A DNA stretch of 64,000 nucleotides from Paenibacillus auburnensis (GCF_927798115.1 NZ_CAKMMG010000008.1:186001-250000); one strand, 5' to 3'; shown: positions 46,690 through 55,807, counted from the stretch's first letter. Program-made: numbers and translations. Notes: generated by a model not told the origin, from the sequence alone.

Positions 46690-47223
46690 ATGAGCGCAGA
46701 AACAGATTCATTAACAATAGACAAAATTAACGGAATGGATAAAGAACAGTTTGTGGCGGCACTGGGCGGAATCTTCGAACGTTCACCATGGGTGGCAGAG
46801 GGGGCTCACCAGCATGTCCCATTTCATTCGGTGGAAGAGCTGCACAGAGTGATGCTGGAGACGGCACGAAGTGCGCCGCACAGCCAAATTGAAGCCTTGC
46901 TTAGATCCCATCCCGATCTGGCTACGAGACTTCAGGTTACCCCGCTGTCCGCGGCGGAGCAGCAGGGAGCGGGCCTGGACCGGCTGACGCCTGAGGAGTT
47001 CAAACGGCTCACGGAACTAAATGCGGCATATACGGAGAAATTCCGGTTTCCATTTATTCTGGCCGTACGCGGTAAAAACAAGGATGACATCATAAAGGCG
47101 ATCGGGGAACGGGTTAACCGTCCATTGGAGGAGGAATGGGAGCAGGCGCTTCATGAAATCGGCAAAATCACCGGTTTCCGGCTGCGTGATCTGCTGCCTG
47201 AGCCTGAGGGCGCACAGTCATGA
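46690..47223 (+). CDS. uraD: OHCU decarboxylase
   Basis: 177 residues. UraD converts 2-oxo-4-hydroxy-4-carboxy-5-ureidoimidazoline to (S)-allantoin, the last step of the urate-to-allantoin path. The conserved core is visible: INGMDKEQFVAALGGIFE-type helix, SHPDLATRL with the catalytic His, and RFPFILAVRGKNKDDI. In B. subtilis this domain is fused to urate oxidase in PucL; here it is alone. It overlaps pucM by ATGA. First gene of a five-gene degradative operon; ribosome binding site is GGGGCGGGA. Confidence 0.93.
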   Translation: MSAETDSLTIDKINGMDKEQFVAALGGIFERSPWVAEGAHQHVPFHSVEELHRVMLETARSAPHSQIEALLRSHPDLATRLQVTPLSAAEQQGAGLDRLTPEEFKRLTELNAAYTEKFRFPFILAVRGKNKDDIIKAIGERVNRPLEEEWEQALHEIGKITGFRLRDLLPEPEGAQS

Positions 47224-47603
47224 GCGGCCGGCTCACCACCCATGTGCTGAACCTGGCTCGGGGAGTACCGGCGGTCGGGATGGCACTGGAGCTCTGGAAG
47301 CTTGACGGTGCTGCACGTGAGCTGTTGCGTGAAACGGTGACGAACAGCGACGGCAGACTGGATATCCCGCTGCTGGAGGGTAGCGAGCTTGTTCCTGGCA
47401 GCTATGAGCTGCTATTTATGGCCGGAAACTATTTCCGCGGCAGTAATCCGGCAGACGAGTGCGCTGAAGGATCCAAAGGGGGTTCTAGTATCTTCTTTCT
47501 CGAACAGATTCCGATCCGCTTCAATATAATCAATCCCGCAGAGCATTGTCATGTTCCGCTGCTAGTGGCTCCAGGAGGGTACAGCACGTACCGGGGAAGC
47601 TGA
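47220..47603 (+). CDS. pucM: 5-hydroxyisourate hydrolase
   Basis: 127 residues, transthyretin-related fold. Converts 5-hydroxyisourate, the product of urate oxidation, to OHCU. Active-site residues are present: LTTHVLN with His8, RFNI, the HCHVPLLV His pair and the C-terminal signature YRGS. Cytoplasmic tetramer. The four-base overlap with uraD means the two consecutive enzymes are made together. Confidence 0.95.
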   Translation: MSGRLTTHVLNLARGVPAVGMALELWKLDGAARELLRETVTNSDGRLDIPLLEGSELVPGSYELLFMAGNYFRGSNPADECAEGSKGGSSIFFLEQIPIRFNIINPAEHCHVPLLVAPGGYSTYRGS

Positions 47604-47648
47604 CGATACAACAAAAAATTCGATCTGATGGCCGGAGGTGACCGATTC

Positions 47649-49043
47649 ATGAAGGAAACGTATGAGCTTATCATCAGGAATGGGGACGTAGTGCTGCCGG
47701 GAGAAGTGCGCAAGCTGGACATCGCTGTGAAGAACGGAAAGATTGCCGCGCTGGGCGAGAAGCTGCCGGTTGATCCGGACACCCGGGTCATCGATGCGGA
47801 GGGACAGTATGTGCTGCCCGGCATGATCGATATGCATGTTCATTTTAATGAGCCGGCGCTGGGCCATTGGGAGGGCTTCCGCAGCGGTTCGGCGGCGCTT
47901 GCTGCGGGAGGCTGCACCTGTTATGCGGATATGCCCCTGAACGGTAATCCGCCTACAGTGAATAAAGCCGCACTGCAGCTCAAAACGGAGGCGGCGGCCG
48001 GCAACTCCGCCGTGGATTATGTGCTGTGGGGCGGGCTGGTTCCCGGCAATCTGGAGGACCTGGAGGAGCTGGCGGCGGCTGGTGTTACCGGCTTTAAGGC
48101 ATTCATCTCTAATCCTGGAGGCGAAGGAGAAGGACGGTTCCGCGAGGTGGATGACGACACCCTGTTTCAGGGGATGAAAAAAATCGCCGGGTTCGGCGGC
48201 ATTCTTGCCCTGCATGCGGAGAGCGAGGAGATCACCGCTGTGCTGTCAGCTGATGCTGTACGCAGCGGAAGGACCACTGCGCGTGATTTTGCCGCCTCCC
48301 GTCCGGCGGAAGCTGAGCTGGAGGCCGTGGCAAGAGCGCTGCTGTACAGTGAACGCACCGGCTGCAGGCTGCACTTTGTCCATATTAGCACCGCAGCTGC
48401 GATTAACATGATTCATGAAGCCAAGCTCCGCGGGCTTGATGTGTCTGCGGAAACCTGCCCCCACTACCTGGTTCTGAATGAGAATAGCCTGGAAGAGCTG
48501 GGAGCACTGGCTAAATGTGCGCCGCCGCTGCGCAGCCCGGAGGAGCAGGAGAAGCTGTGGAAGGTGCTGGCTGACGGCCGGATCGACCTGATTGCCTCGG
48601 ATCATTCTCCTTGTCCTCCTGAGCTTAAGCTTGATCCCGGGCTGAACTTCTTCGAAGCCTGGGGCGGTATTTCCGGAGCGCAAAGCAGCCTGGAGCTGAT
48701 GTTCCACGAAGGAGTTAACGTGCGCGGTCTGCCGGTTACGCAGATTGCGGCACTGCTGGCAGAGCAGCCGGCCCGCCGTTTCGGGCTGGACCACCGCAAA
48801 GGCTCGATCAAGCTTGGATTGGACGCTGATCTGGTGCTGCTGAACCCGGATCATTCCTATATATTGGGCGCAGAGGATCTCTATTACCGCCATAAACACA
48901 GTCCCTATGCCGGTATGACCTTATCCTGCAAGGTTACGGCTACGATCAGCCGCGGAGCGGTGGTATACACCTCCGCAGACGGGTTGCTGATTGATGACGG
49001 CGGCCAGTGGCTGCGGGTGAATGAAGGGCAGCCTTCATTATGA
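47649..49043 (+). CDS. allB: Allantoinase
   Basis: 464 residues from ATG 47649, 7 nt after GGAGGTGA (the frame opens 21 bp further upstream). Opens the hydantoin ring of allantoin to allantoate. Amidohydrolase motifs: GMIDMHVHFNEPALGHWEGF with the metal His-x-His, the carboxylated Lys in GFKAFISNPG, LHAESEE, HFVHISTAAA and Asp in ASDHSPC. B. subtilis ortholog is PucH. Overlaps the next gene by four bases. Confidence 0.94.
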   Translation: MKETYELIIRNGDVVLPGEVRKLDIAVKNGKIAALGEKLPVDPDTRVIDAEGQYVLPGMIDMHVHFNEPALGHWEGFRSGSAALAAGGCTCYADMPLNGNPPTVNKAALQLKTEAAAGNSAVDYVLWGGLVPGNLEDLEELAAAGVTGFKAFISNPGGEGEGRFREVDDDTLFQGMKKIAGFGGILALHAESEEITAVLSADAVRSGRTTARDFAASRPAEAELEAVARALLYSERTGCRLHFVHISTAAAINMIHEAKLRGLDVSAETCPHYLVLNENSLEELGALAKCAPPLRSPEEQEKLWKVLADGRIDLIASDHSPCPPELKLDPGLNFFEAWGGISGAQSSLELMFHEGVNVRGLPVTQIAALLAEQPARRFGLDHRKGSIKLGLDADLVLLNPDHSYILGAEDLYYRHKHSPYAGMTLSCKVTATISRGAVVYTSADGLLIDDGGQWLRVNEGQPSL

Positions 49044-50287
49044 CTACTCCGACGATTAAAGCGCCGGCGCTTGAGATGATGGAATTGCTGGAGGAGCTTG
49101 CGGCCTTCAGCGCTCCAGGACCCGGAATCTCCCGGCTTCTATATACTCCCGAATGGCTCCGGGCGCAGCAGTTCCTGCAGGAGAGGATGGCTGCACTGGG
49201 GATGGAAGTAAGGCTTGATGAGGTCGGGAATGTCTATGGAAGATTTACAGGCTCTCAGACCGCCGGTAAAGTCATATTAACCGGCTCGCATATTGACACC
49301 GTTCTGAACGGCGGGAAATATGACGGTGCATACGGGATTGCTGCTGCCATTACTGCACTGCATTATTTGCAGCAGACCTTCGGGCAGCCGCTGCGGACCG
49401 TGGAGGCAGTAGCCTTTTGCGAAGAAGAGGGCAGCCGGTTTCCCCTCACCTTCTGGGGCTCAGGCAATGTAACAGGGATGTATAACGGAAGCGAAGCGGA
49501 TAGCTGCGCAGATTCCCGGGGGATAACCATCTCTTCGGCCATGGAAGCTTGCGGATTAATACATAAGCCCGGGAAGGGTCCCCGCAGAGAGGATATCGGC
49601 GCATATGTTGAGCTGCATATCGAACAGGGGATCGTCCTAGAGCAAGCGGCCTTGGAGATTGGAATCGTTGACGCTATCGCCGGGCAGCGGCGATTTCAGG
49701 TGAAAGTTGGCGGCACCGCGAACCATGCCGGCACAACCCCGATGGGGCTGCGGCGGGATGCGCTAGCGGGTGCTGCAGAGATGCTGCTGGCGCTGGAGCA
49801 GGCAGCGGTCCAGACGGGTGATCCGCTGGTAGCAACCTGCGGAAAGCTGGAAGCGTCCCCGGGTACGCCGAATGTAATACCGGGTGAGGTGCAGTTTACG
49901 CTGGATATCCGCCATAGCGAAGCTGAGCAGCTGGAGCGCTTTTGTAGCGGTATTCAGGCACATTTCGAAAGGATCGCCGAAAGCCGCGGACTGACTTTGG
50001 AGCTCACAGCAACCTTAGCTACCACTCCTGCGCCTATGGATGAGGGGCTGAAGGGGCTGCTGGAGGAGATCAGCCAACAGCAGGGGAGAAGCTTCCGCAC
50101 GATGGTTAGCGGAGCGGGCCATGATGCCCAGCTCTTCGCACCCCTTTGTCCTACAGCAATGATTTTTGTACCAAGCCGGGCTGGAATCAGCCATTCTCCG
50201 GATGAATATTCTTCGCCGGAAGAGCTGGCTGCCGGATTGAATTTGTTAACGGCCATATTATATGAGCTGGCTTATAAAGAAAGCTGA
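49040..50287 (+). CDS. allC: Allantoate amidohydrolase (M20 family)
   Basis: 415 residues. A di-metal M20-type hydrolase that converts allantoate to (S)-ureidoglycine with release of ammonia and CO2. Key segments: LTGSHIDTVLNGGKYDGAYGI, AFCEEEGSRFP, ELHIEQGIVLE, HAGTTPM and the C-terminal GAGHDAQ and SRAGISHSPDEYS. The B. subtilis ortholog is PucF. N-carbamoyl-amino-acid hydrolases share these motifs; the operon context decides the call. Confidence 0.9.
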   Translation: MTTPTIKAPALEMMELLEELAAFSAPGPGISRLLYTPEWLRAQQFLQERMAALGMEVRLDEVGNVYGRFTGSQTAGKVILTGSHIDTVLNGGKYDGAYGIAAAITALHYLQQTFGQPLRTVEAVAFCEEEGSRFPLTFWGSGNVTGMYNGSEADSCADSRGITISSAMEACGLIHKPGKGPRREDIGAYVELHIEQGIVLEQAALEIGIVDAIAGQRRFQVKVGGTANHAGTTPMGLRRDALAGAAEMLLALEQAAVQTGDPLVATCGKLEASPGTPNVIPGEVQFTLDIRHSEAEQLERFCSGIQAHFERIAESRGLTLELTATLATTPAPMDEGLKGLLEEISQQQGRSFRTMVSGAGHDAQLFAPLCPTAMIFVPSRAGISHSPDEYSSPEELAAGLNLLTAILYELAYKES

Positions 50288-50308
50288 ACATCAGAGGGAG
50301 AGGTTCTC

Positions 50309-51541
50309 ATGAAGCGGTACGAAGATTTGTCGCCGTCCTTGCGGTGTATAATGACCCCGGGACCGGTGGAGGTCGATCCGCGCGTGCTGCGGGCGATGTC
50401 TTTTCCGGTGCTGGGCCAGTTTGATCCTGAATTCACGGATATTATGAATGAAACCATGGGGATGCTGCGTGAGCTGTTCGCTACGAACAATAAATGGGCA
50501 TTTCCGGTCGATGGCACTTCGCGTTCCGGTATTGAAGCGGTGATGGTCAGTTTAATCGCGCCCGGCGACCGGGTGCTCATTCCGATCTATGGCCGGTTCG
50601 GCCATTTGCTGCATGAAATCGCCGAACGCTGCGGGGCAGAGGTCTATACCATTGAGAAAGCCTGGGGCAGTGTGTTTGCTCCGGAGGAAGTGATCTCCGC
50701 GATCCAAAGCTTTAAGCCGGATGTAGTGGCCATTGTTCACGGGGAAACCTCCACAGGCCGGGTGCAGCCGCTGGCTGAGATCGGGCGGGCCTGCCGTGAG
50801 CAGGGTGCCCTGCTCATTGTGGATGCCGTTGCAACAATCGGCGGTGTGCCGGTGGAGACGGATGCCTGGATGCTGGATGCTGTCATCGGGGGCACACAGA
50901 AATGCCTGTCGATTCCCTCCGGAATGGCGCCGGTTACGTATAATGAGCGGGCGGAAGCTAAGCTCCTGAAGCGCAAGCAGGTTGAACGCGGGCTCAGAAC
51001 AGGCGAGTTCGAAGCGGGGGAGCTGCCTCCTGTGCGTAGCAATTATTTTGACTTAAGCATGCTGCAGGATTACTGGAGTCCGCAGCGGCTGAATCATCAT
51101 ACGGAGATGACTTCGATGCTCTATGCACTGCGTGAAGGGCTGCGGCTGGTGCTCGAGGAAGGCATTCAGGCACGGCATGCCAGACATGCGCTGCATGAAG
51201 AGGCGCTTACAGCCGGACTAACGGCGATGGGCCTTGAGCTGTATGGCGATCCGCAGAGCAAGCTGACTGTGGTTACCTGTGTGCAGATTCCGGAAGGGAT
51301 TGACGGGGAGTCTGTGCGCAGCATGCTGCTTAACCGGTTTGGCATCGAGATTGCCAGCTCCTTCGGGCCGCTCAAAGGACAAATCTGGCGCATTGGCACG
51401 ATGGGCTTCAGCTGCCGTGAAAATAATGTGCTGCGGGTACTCGGAGCTCTTGAGGCAACACTTTTGCGGCATGGGCATCCTCTTCCCGCAGGCCTTGGTG
51501 TCCAGGCGGCACTTGACGTATATGAGGCAAACGTTAGATAA
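50309..51541 (+). CDS. pucG: (S)-ureidoglycine-glyoxylate aminotransferase
   Basis: 410 residues, class V PLP enzyme. B. subtilis PucG moves the amino group of ureidoglycine to glyoxylate, giving oxalurate and glycine. MTPGPVEVDPRVLRAM near the start, VIVHGETSTGRVQPLAE-type segment, DAVATIGGVPVETD and the PLP Lys in GGTQKCLSIPSGMAP are present. ATG follows GAGGGAGAGG, 21 bp beyond allC. Last gene of the operon. The predicted product oxalurate is what makes the HpxW-like gene at 35.9 kb interesting. Confidence 0.92.
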   Translation: MKRYEDLSPSLRCIMTPGPVEVDPRVLRAMSFPVLGQFDPEFTDIMNETMGMLRELFATNNKWAFPVDGTSRSGIEAVMVSLIAPGDRVLIPIYGRFGHLLHEIAERCGAEVYTIEKAWGSVFAPEEVISAIQSFKPDVVAIVHGETSTGRVQPLAEIGRACREQGALLIVDAVATIGGVPVETDAWMLDAVIGGTQKCLSIPSGMAPVTYNERAEAKLLKRKQVERGLRTGEFEAGELPPVRSNYFDLSMLQDYWSPQRLNHHTEMTSMLYALREGLRLVLEEGIQARHARHALHEEALTAGLTAMGLELYGDPQSKLTVVTCVQIPEGIDGESVRSMLLNRFGIEIASSFGPLKGQIWRIGTMGFSCRENNVLRVLGALEATLLRHGHPLPAGLGVQAALDVYEANVR

Positions 51542-51619
51542 TCGTCTGAATAGGCAACTGGAGAAACGCGAATGCAGTAAGGCTGTCCGGCTGTGCCGGA
51601 CGGTTCAGGCATTACCCAG

Positions 51620-51663
51620 GAAACGGCTTGCGTCCCGCAAAGGGGCGGCATAGCCGTTTTTAT
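51620..51663 (+). terminator. Terminator after pucG
   Basis: AAACGGCT (51621-51628) pairs with AGCCGTTT (51652-51659), with an inner stem, then T. A small GTCCGG/CCGGAC hairpin precedes it (near 51583-51600). Confidence 0.8.
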
Positions 51664-51711
51664 TAAAATATAAGCTCTATAAATTGAACGTGGATTATAA
51701 CATTAGGGAAA

Positions 51712-51895
51712 AGTGGCGGAGGGGAATTTTGGAACTGTAGGAGCATAGCGTCCGCCTGAAAGCTTTTCGCAGAAAAGCTCGCTACGAAAGCATGGACAGT
51801 CTGCGGATTTCTACCGCGAACAGCGGTTTAGATAAAAGAAATCTGTAGACAACAGCGGCCGGAAGTCCAAATATTCTCTGTAGTCACGGCCAATC
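51712..51895. repeat. Structured intergenic element of unknown function
   Basis: About 180 bp with no open frame but several nested hairpins: AGCTTTT/AAAAGCT near 51759-51777, GATTTCT/AGAAATC enclosing an ACCGC-loop-GCGGT hairpin near 51805-51850, and a closing GGCCG/CGGCC pair near 51860-51893. It resembles interspersed intergenic repeats I recall from Paenibacillus genomes, but I cannot search to confirm. It fills most of the gap between pucG and the adenine deaminase gene. Confidence 0.55.
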
Positions 51896-51953
51896 CCAAA
51901 AAAGAAGCCACAAATTCAATTTATATAGCAATAAATCGGAGGGAGTGGAAGTC

Positions 51954-53759
51954 ATGTCGTTTAAAAGAAAACCGCTTGCGGATTGTGTGCCTGAGCTCGT
52001 AGCTACAGCCCGCGGCGATCAGCCGGCATCTCTGGTCATCACTGGAGGAAAGCTGGTCAATGTGGTCTCAGGGGAGATTTTGGAGGGGATGTCTGTAGCG
52101 GTACAAGGGGGGCGCATCGCCTATGTCGGCAAGGACGTCTCTCATACGATTGGTGAAGGTACAAAGATTATAGATGCAGCCGGCAAATATATCGCTCCCG
52201 GCCTGCTTGATGGGCATTGCCATATCGAAAGCACACAGCTGACCGTTACCGAATTTGCCCGTGCGGTGCTGCCGATGGGAACAACGGGCGGATTCTTTGA
52301 TGCGCATGAAATCGCCAATGTGTTCGGGCTGAAGGGGATTAAGCTGATGCTGGATGAAATGCGCGGCACGCCGCTTGCCGCGTATATGCAGGTAGCTTCC
52401 TGTGTACCCTCGGCAGGGGCGGAGTTCGAAACAACCGGCGCCTCACTCGGACCGGCCGAGATTGCAGAAGCCTATACCTGGGGCGAGGATGTCATCGCTC
52501 TCGGTGAAGTCATGAACTTCCCGGGCGTGGTGTATGGCGATGATAAAATGATCGGAGAAATCCAGGCGACACTCCGTGCCGGCAGATACGTGGATGGGCA
52601 TTTCACCTGGCCGTCCAGCGACTGGAGACTTCCGGTTTATGCTGCCGCCGGCGTAACCGGCGACCATGAATGTGTAACGGCTGAGGATGTCATCGAACGT
52701 GTCCGTCTGGGGATGTATGCCAAAATGCGCCGCGGCTCCGCCTGGCATGATGTAGCGAAGACGATCACTGCGCATACGGAGCACGGGCTGGACCCGCGCC
52801 GGATGATGCTGGTCACGGATGACCGCAGCTCGGAATCGCTGCGCGACGAAGGACATATGGATTTTGTCGTACGCCATGCGATCTCCCAAGGGGTAAAGCC
52901 GGTTATTGCCTTCCAGATGGCAACCATTAACACCGCTGAGCGCTTCGGCGTTGCCCGTGATATCGGCTCGATTACGCCGGGCTCCTGTGCGGATATTATT
53001 TTGCTGGACGGCAATCTGGCCGATGTCCATGTAGTAACGACAATAGCTGCCGGTGTAGTGGTGGCTGAGAACGGCATGATGACAGCTGAGCTTCCGGCTT
53101 ATACCTATCCTGAGGAGGTACGGTCTTCGGTTCATCTGCAGCAGCTTCCGGTGTCGGAAGACTTTGTGATCCATGCTCCGGTGGAGTCAGGCAACCTCGC
53201 TACCCGGGTAATCAAGGTCATCGAGAATCATGTGGAGACAGAAGAACTGATCGTGCAGCTGCCGGTAGAGAATGGGGTGCTGCAGATCGGAAACGGCCTC
53301 TGCAAAATCGCTGTATTTGAACGGCACAAAGGAACCGGCAACAAATCGGTTGGCATAGTAGAGGGGATCGGCTTCCATGAGCCGGCGGCTATCGCCATGA
53401 CGGTTGCCCATGACAGCCACAATGTGCTGGTGATCGGCAATGATGATGTCCTGATGGCAAAAGCAGCAGCTGCGGTAGCGGAAGCTCAAGGCGGTGTAGC
53501 TGTAATTACAGGGACGGGTACCACGCTATTCCCGCTGGCCATCGCCGGACTGATGTCCGCAGAGCCGTTTGAGGTAGCAGCCGCCCAGTCCGCCGCAATC
53601 AGTACAGCGCTGTATGATGCAGGCTGCACGCTGAATTATGCTTTTATGACCCTGTCTCTGCTGGCGCTAGCCGTCATTCCAACCTTGCGGATTTCCGATA
53701 AGGGTCTGGTGCGGATCTCACCGGAAGAGGGCATTCAGCTCGTATCTTTATTCTGCTAG
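51954..53759 (+). CDS. ade: Adenine deaminase
   Basis: 601 residues from ATG 51954, about 10 nt after CGGAGGGA. Converts adenine to hypoxanthine and ammonia. Amidohydrolase core with the metal motif GLLDGHCHIESTQLT, the bridging Glu in ALGEVMNFPGV, DGHFTW, GDHE, VTDDRSS and the C-terminal ade domain (GTTLFPLAIAGLMS, LNYAFMTLSLLALAVIPTLRISDKG). Full length. It feeds adenine from salvage or uptake into the same catabolic pool as the other genes; it is a separate transcript. Confidence 0.95.
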   Translation: MSFKRKPLADCVPELVATARGDQPASLVITGGKLVNVVSGEILEGMSVAVQGGRIAYVGKDVSHTIGEGTKIIDAAGKYIAPGLLDGHCHIESTQLTVTEFARAVLPMGTTGGFFDAHEIANVFGLKGIKLMLDEMRGTPLAAYMQVASCVPSAGAEFETTGASLGPAEIAEAYTWGEDVIALGEVMNFPGVVYGDDKMIGEIQATLRAGRYVDGHFTWPSSDWRLPVYAAAGVTGDHECVTAEDVIERVRLGMYAKMRRGSAWHDVAKTITAHTEHGLDPRRMMLVTDDRSSESLRDEGHMDFVVRHAISQGVKPVIAFQMATINTAERFGVARDIGSITPGSCADIILLDGNLADVHVVTTIAAGVVVAENGMMTAELPAYTYPEEVRSSVHLQQLPVSEDFVIHAPVESGNLATRVIKVIENHVETEELIVQLPVENGVLQIGNGLCKIAVFERHKGTGNKSVGIVEGIGFHEPAAIAMTVAHDSHNVLVIGNDDVLMAKAAAAVAEAQGGVAVITGTGTTLFPLAIAGLMSAEPFEVAAAQSAAISTALYDAGCTLNYAFMTLSLLALAVIPTLRISDKGLVRISPEEGIQLVSLFC

Positions 53760-53790
53760 ACGGCAATTCGCCGGATTGCCGTATACTAAC

Positions 53791-53833
53791 AAAAGTGCCT
53801 TCAGCCGTTTACCGGTCCGGAGGCACTTTTTTC
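53791..53833 (+). terminator. Terminator after ade
   Basis: AAAGTGCCT (53792-53800) pairs with AGGCACTTT (53821-53829), then T. A small CGGCAAT/ATTGCCG hairpin (53761-53781) precedes it. Confidence 0.88.
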
Positions 53834-54130
53834 TATGTGAATGACTCTATAAAACTCTAATTAAACTCCTTCTCTTTCATTCCAAAGCAATCGGATTGCA
53901 GAGCCTTCCCTTCCAAAAATAACCGGAATGGTTACAGTTCTGTCATAAGGGGCATAATATTAACCAATTCATCACATTTCGAAACATTTATTTTAAGAAT
54001 TTTAATAAAAAATATTAACAAACCGCCAAGATTCGACGATAATACATTTAAATTAATTAAAATTAGTGCCAATTCGCAGGTTTGAAGAACAGTTACTGAA
54101 AGTTCAAATATAAGGAACGGGGTGTATGAG
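53834..54130. other. AT-rich gene-free stretch before the IDEAL-domain gene
   Basis: I see no supported gene. On the minus strand an open frame of about 150 codons crosses this region but lacks a ribosome binding site. The sequence is very AT-rich from 53930 and presumably holds the promoter of the next gene; no clear -35/-10 pair stands out. Confidence 0.5.
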
Positions 54131-54583
54131 ATGATCAGATTAGATACACAGGACATTGTGAATATCACAATGAAGCAAATTGCCGGTATTTTTAAGATGG
54201 AGCCGCTTGAGCTCAGATTTGTTAATGATTTTCGGGGGGAGCAATATCTGCTAACCAATGATAAGCTGCATCTCAGCAACCAGCAATATTGGGCAAAGGT
54301 TATGGATTGTGTGTTCGATAACCATGTCAGACCGGTTTTGATGTGTGAAGTGCTGTATTTCCTCCGCAATGAATTTATGGAGAGTGACATCAAGCTTAAG
54401 TTTTCTTACGATTTTGCTGAAGGTGCGAACGGCTTGGCAACGGCAACAGCTGAAGTTTGCTTCAATGATTCTCCGGAGCTGCAGCCGGCTGAAATTGCTG
54501 AATTGATCGATTTTGCCTTGGCCTTGCAGGATAAGAATTGGTTTGAGGAACTGACGGCTAAATACAAACAATTAACCGCATAA
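54131..54583 (+). CDS. IDEAL-domain protein
   Basis: 150 residues, ATG 54131 behind AAGGAACGGGG. The C-terminal 35 residues (AEIAELIDFALALQDKNWF followed by EELT) fit the IDEAL domain of Bacillales: a short helix pair with the I-D-x-A-L core and a D-x-x-x-F-x-x-L end. The N-terminal 100 residues are a mixed alpha/beta region with no family I recognise (LLTNDKLHLSNQQYW). IDEAL proteins are poorly understood; some act in competence or stress control. Single gene with terminator. Confidence 0.72.
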   Translation: MIRLDTQDIVNITMKQIAGIFKMEPLELRFVNDFRGEQYLLTNDKLHLSNQQYWAKVMDCVFDNHVRPVLMCEVLYFLRNEFMESDIKLKFSYDFAEGANGLATATAEVCFNDSPELQPAEIAELIDFALALQDKNWFEELTAKYKQLTA

Positions 54584-54619
54584 GCTTCATGCGCAAGCCA
54601 TAGAGTACATTTAAATATA

Positions 54620-54666
54620 AGAGCCGCTAAATCTGCCAGTTTACAGCTGAGATTAGCGGCTTTATT
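54620..54666. terminator. Terminator between IDEAL-domain gene and hemH
   Basis: AGCCGCTAA (54622-54630) pairs with TTAGCGGCT (54653-54661), extended inside by a CAG/CTG stem; T follows on the plus side and the hairpin can serve the converging hemH as well. Confidence 0.82.
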
Positions 54667-54735
54667 TGAAATATAATGAGGGTTATGCCTCATCTTCCTG
54701 TTTAGAAGAAGGGGGTTTAATGTTCGCCAGCAGGT

Positions 54736-55776
54736 TTAGGAATGAACCGGGGGGCTTTCTGCTGCCAGCCAACCCTGAGCATTGTCAGTAACCATTTGTG
54801 CGAGAAAGAGAAGCCACTCTTCACTGTCGTTCAAGCAAGGCGCAGTTAATAGTTCCCTGGGTTCTCCTCCGCCGGAGGCGAAATGCTCCCGTCCTTCCAC
54901 CGCAAGCTCATGCAGGGTTTCCAGACAGTCTGTCACAAGGCCCGGTGAGAAAATTAACGGCCTGCGGATGCCGCGTGCGGCCAAGCCCTTTAGCACTTCT
55001 TCAGTCGAGGGCCCCAGCCACTCCTCGCGGCCAAAGCGTGATTGAAAGCTGACCTGCCAGCGCCCGGGCTCCCAATGCATAGCTTTCGCCAGCAGGCGTG
55101 CCGTTTCCATGCACTGCTTAGGGTAGGGATCACCCGTTTCGGCATATCTGCGGGGAATTCCGTGAAAAGACAGGAGTACATAATCAGGTTCTGCTTTCAT
55201 CCGGCTTAACTGGCGGAGCAGATGGTTTTTCATAGCTGAGATATAACCAGGTTCATCATAGTAGGAGTCAATAAACCGCAGAGCCGGGACGAACCGCTTG
55301 GACACGGATCCTGTTGCGCTGCTTCTTCCGAGAGCGGCGAAGCTCGCAGCATCATAGACGGAAGCGGTAGTAGTAGAAGAGTATTGCGGGAATAAGGGAA
55401 CGACGACAATCCGCCTTACGCCTGCAGCTTCAAGTACAGACATGGCCTGTTCCATACCGGGTTCGCTGTAAGCGAGGCCGAGCTCAACCTGATATTGGCT
55501 GCCAAGACGTTTTTGCAGGCCTTCGCGCTGGGCCAGTGAATGCAGGAGCAGAGGCGAGCCATCCTTATGCCAGATGCTGCTGTACAGCTTGGCGGAACGG
55601 CGCGGCCTTACACGTAAAATAACCCCCCGCAGCAGAGGCTGCCACAGTAAAGGGGGATAGTCGATAATCCGGCGGTCCGACAAAAACCTGTGCAAATAGG
55701 TGCGGACTGCATTGGCGGTTGGCGCTTCGGGTGTTCCGATTTGGGCAAGAATTACTCCGACAGGGGATGGATTCAT
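54736..55776 (-). CDS. hemH: Ferrochelatase
   Basis: 346 residues. Inserts Fe(II) into a porphyrin. The catalytic His lies in LLSFHGIPRRYAETGDPYP and the acidic metal-path residue in LVTDCLETLHE; the N-terminus VGVILAQIGTPEAPT is typical. It carries no C-terminal iron-sulfur or membrane segment. The PxxxC/GDPYPKQC segment resembles the protoporphyrin-type enzymes of proteobacteria more than the shorter (about 310 aa) coproporphyrin-type HemH of Bacillus, so the porphyrin substrate is open. It is a single gene, not in a hemEHY cluster. ATG has a poor ribosome binding site. Confidence 0.9.
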   Translation of the reverse strand: MNPSPVGVILAQIGTPEAPTANAVRTYLHRFLSDRRIIDYPPLLWQPLLRGVILRVRPRRSAKLYSSIWHKDGSPLLLHSLAQREGLQKRLGSQYQVELGLAYSEPGMEQAMSVLEAAGVRRIVVVPLFPQYSSTTTASVYDAASFAALGRSSATGSVSKRFVPALRFIDSYYDEPGYISAMKNHLLRQLSRMKAEPDYVLLSFHGIPRRYAETGDPYPKQCMETARLLAKAMHWEPGRWQVSFQSRFGREEWLGPSTEEVLKGLAARGIRRPLIFSPGLVTDCLETLHELAVEGREHFASGGGEPRELLTAPCLNDSEEWLLFLAQMVTDNAQGWLAAESPPVHS

Positions 55777-55807
55777 TTTAGCGGTCGCTCACTTTCAGGG
55801 ACTTGAC

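Noticed and set aside
54054..54393. Minus-strand frame (IDEAL gene upstream region)
   Set aside because: Overlaps the IDEAL-domain gene out of phase, is rich in Ser/Leu/Ile from AT-rich DNA, and lacks a ribosome binding site.
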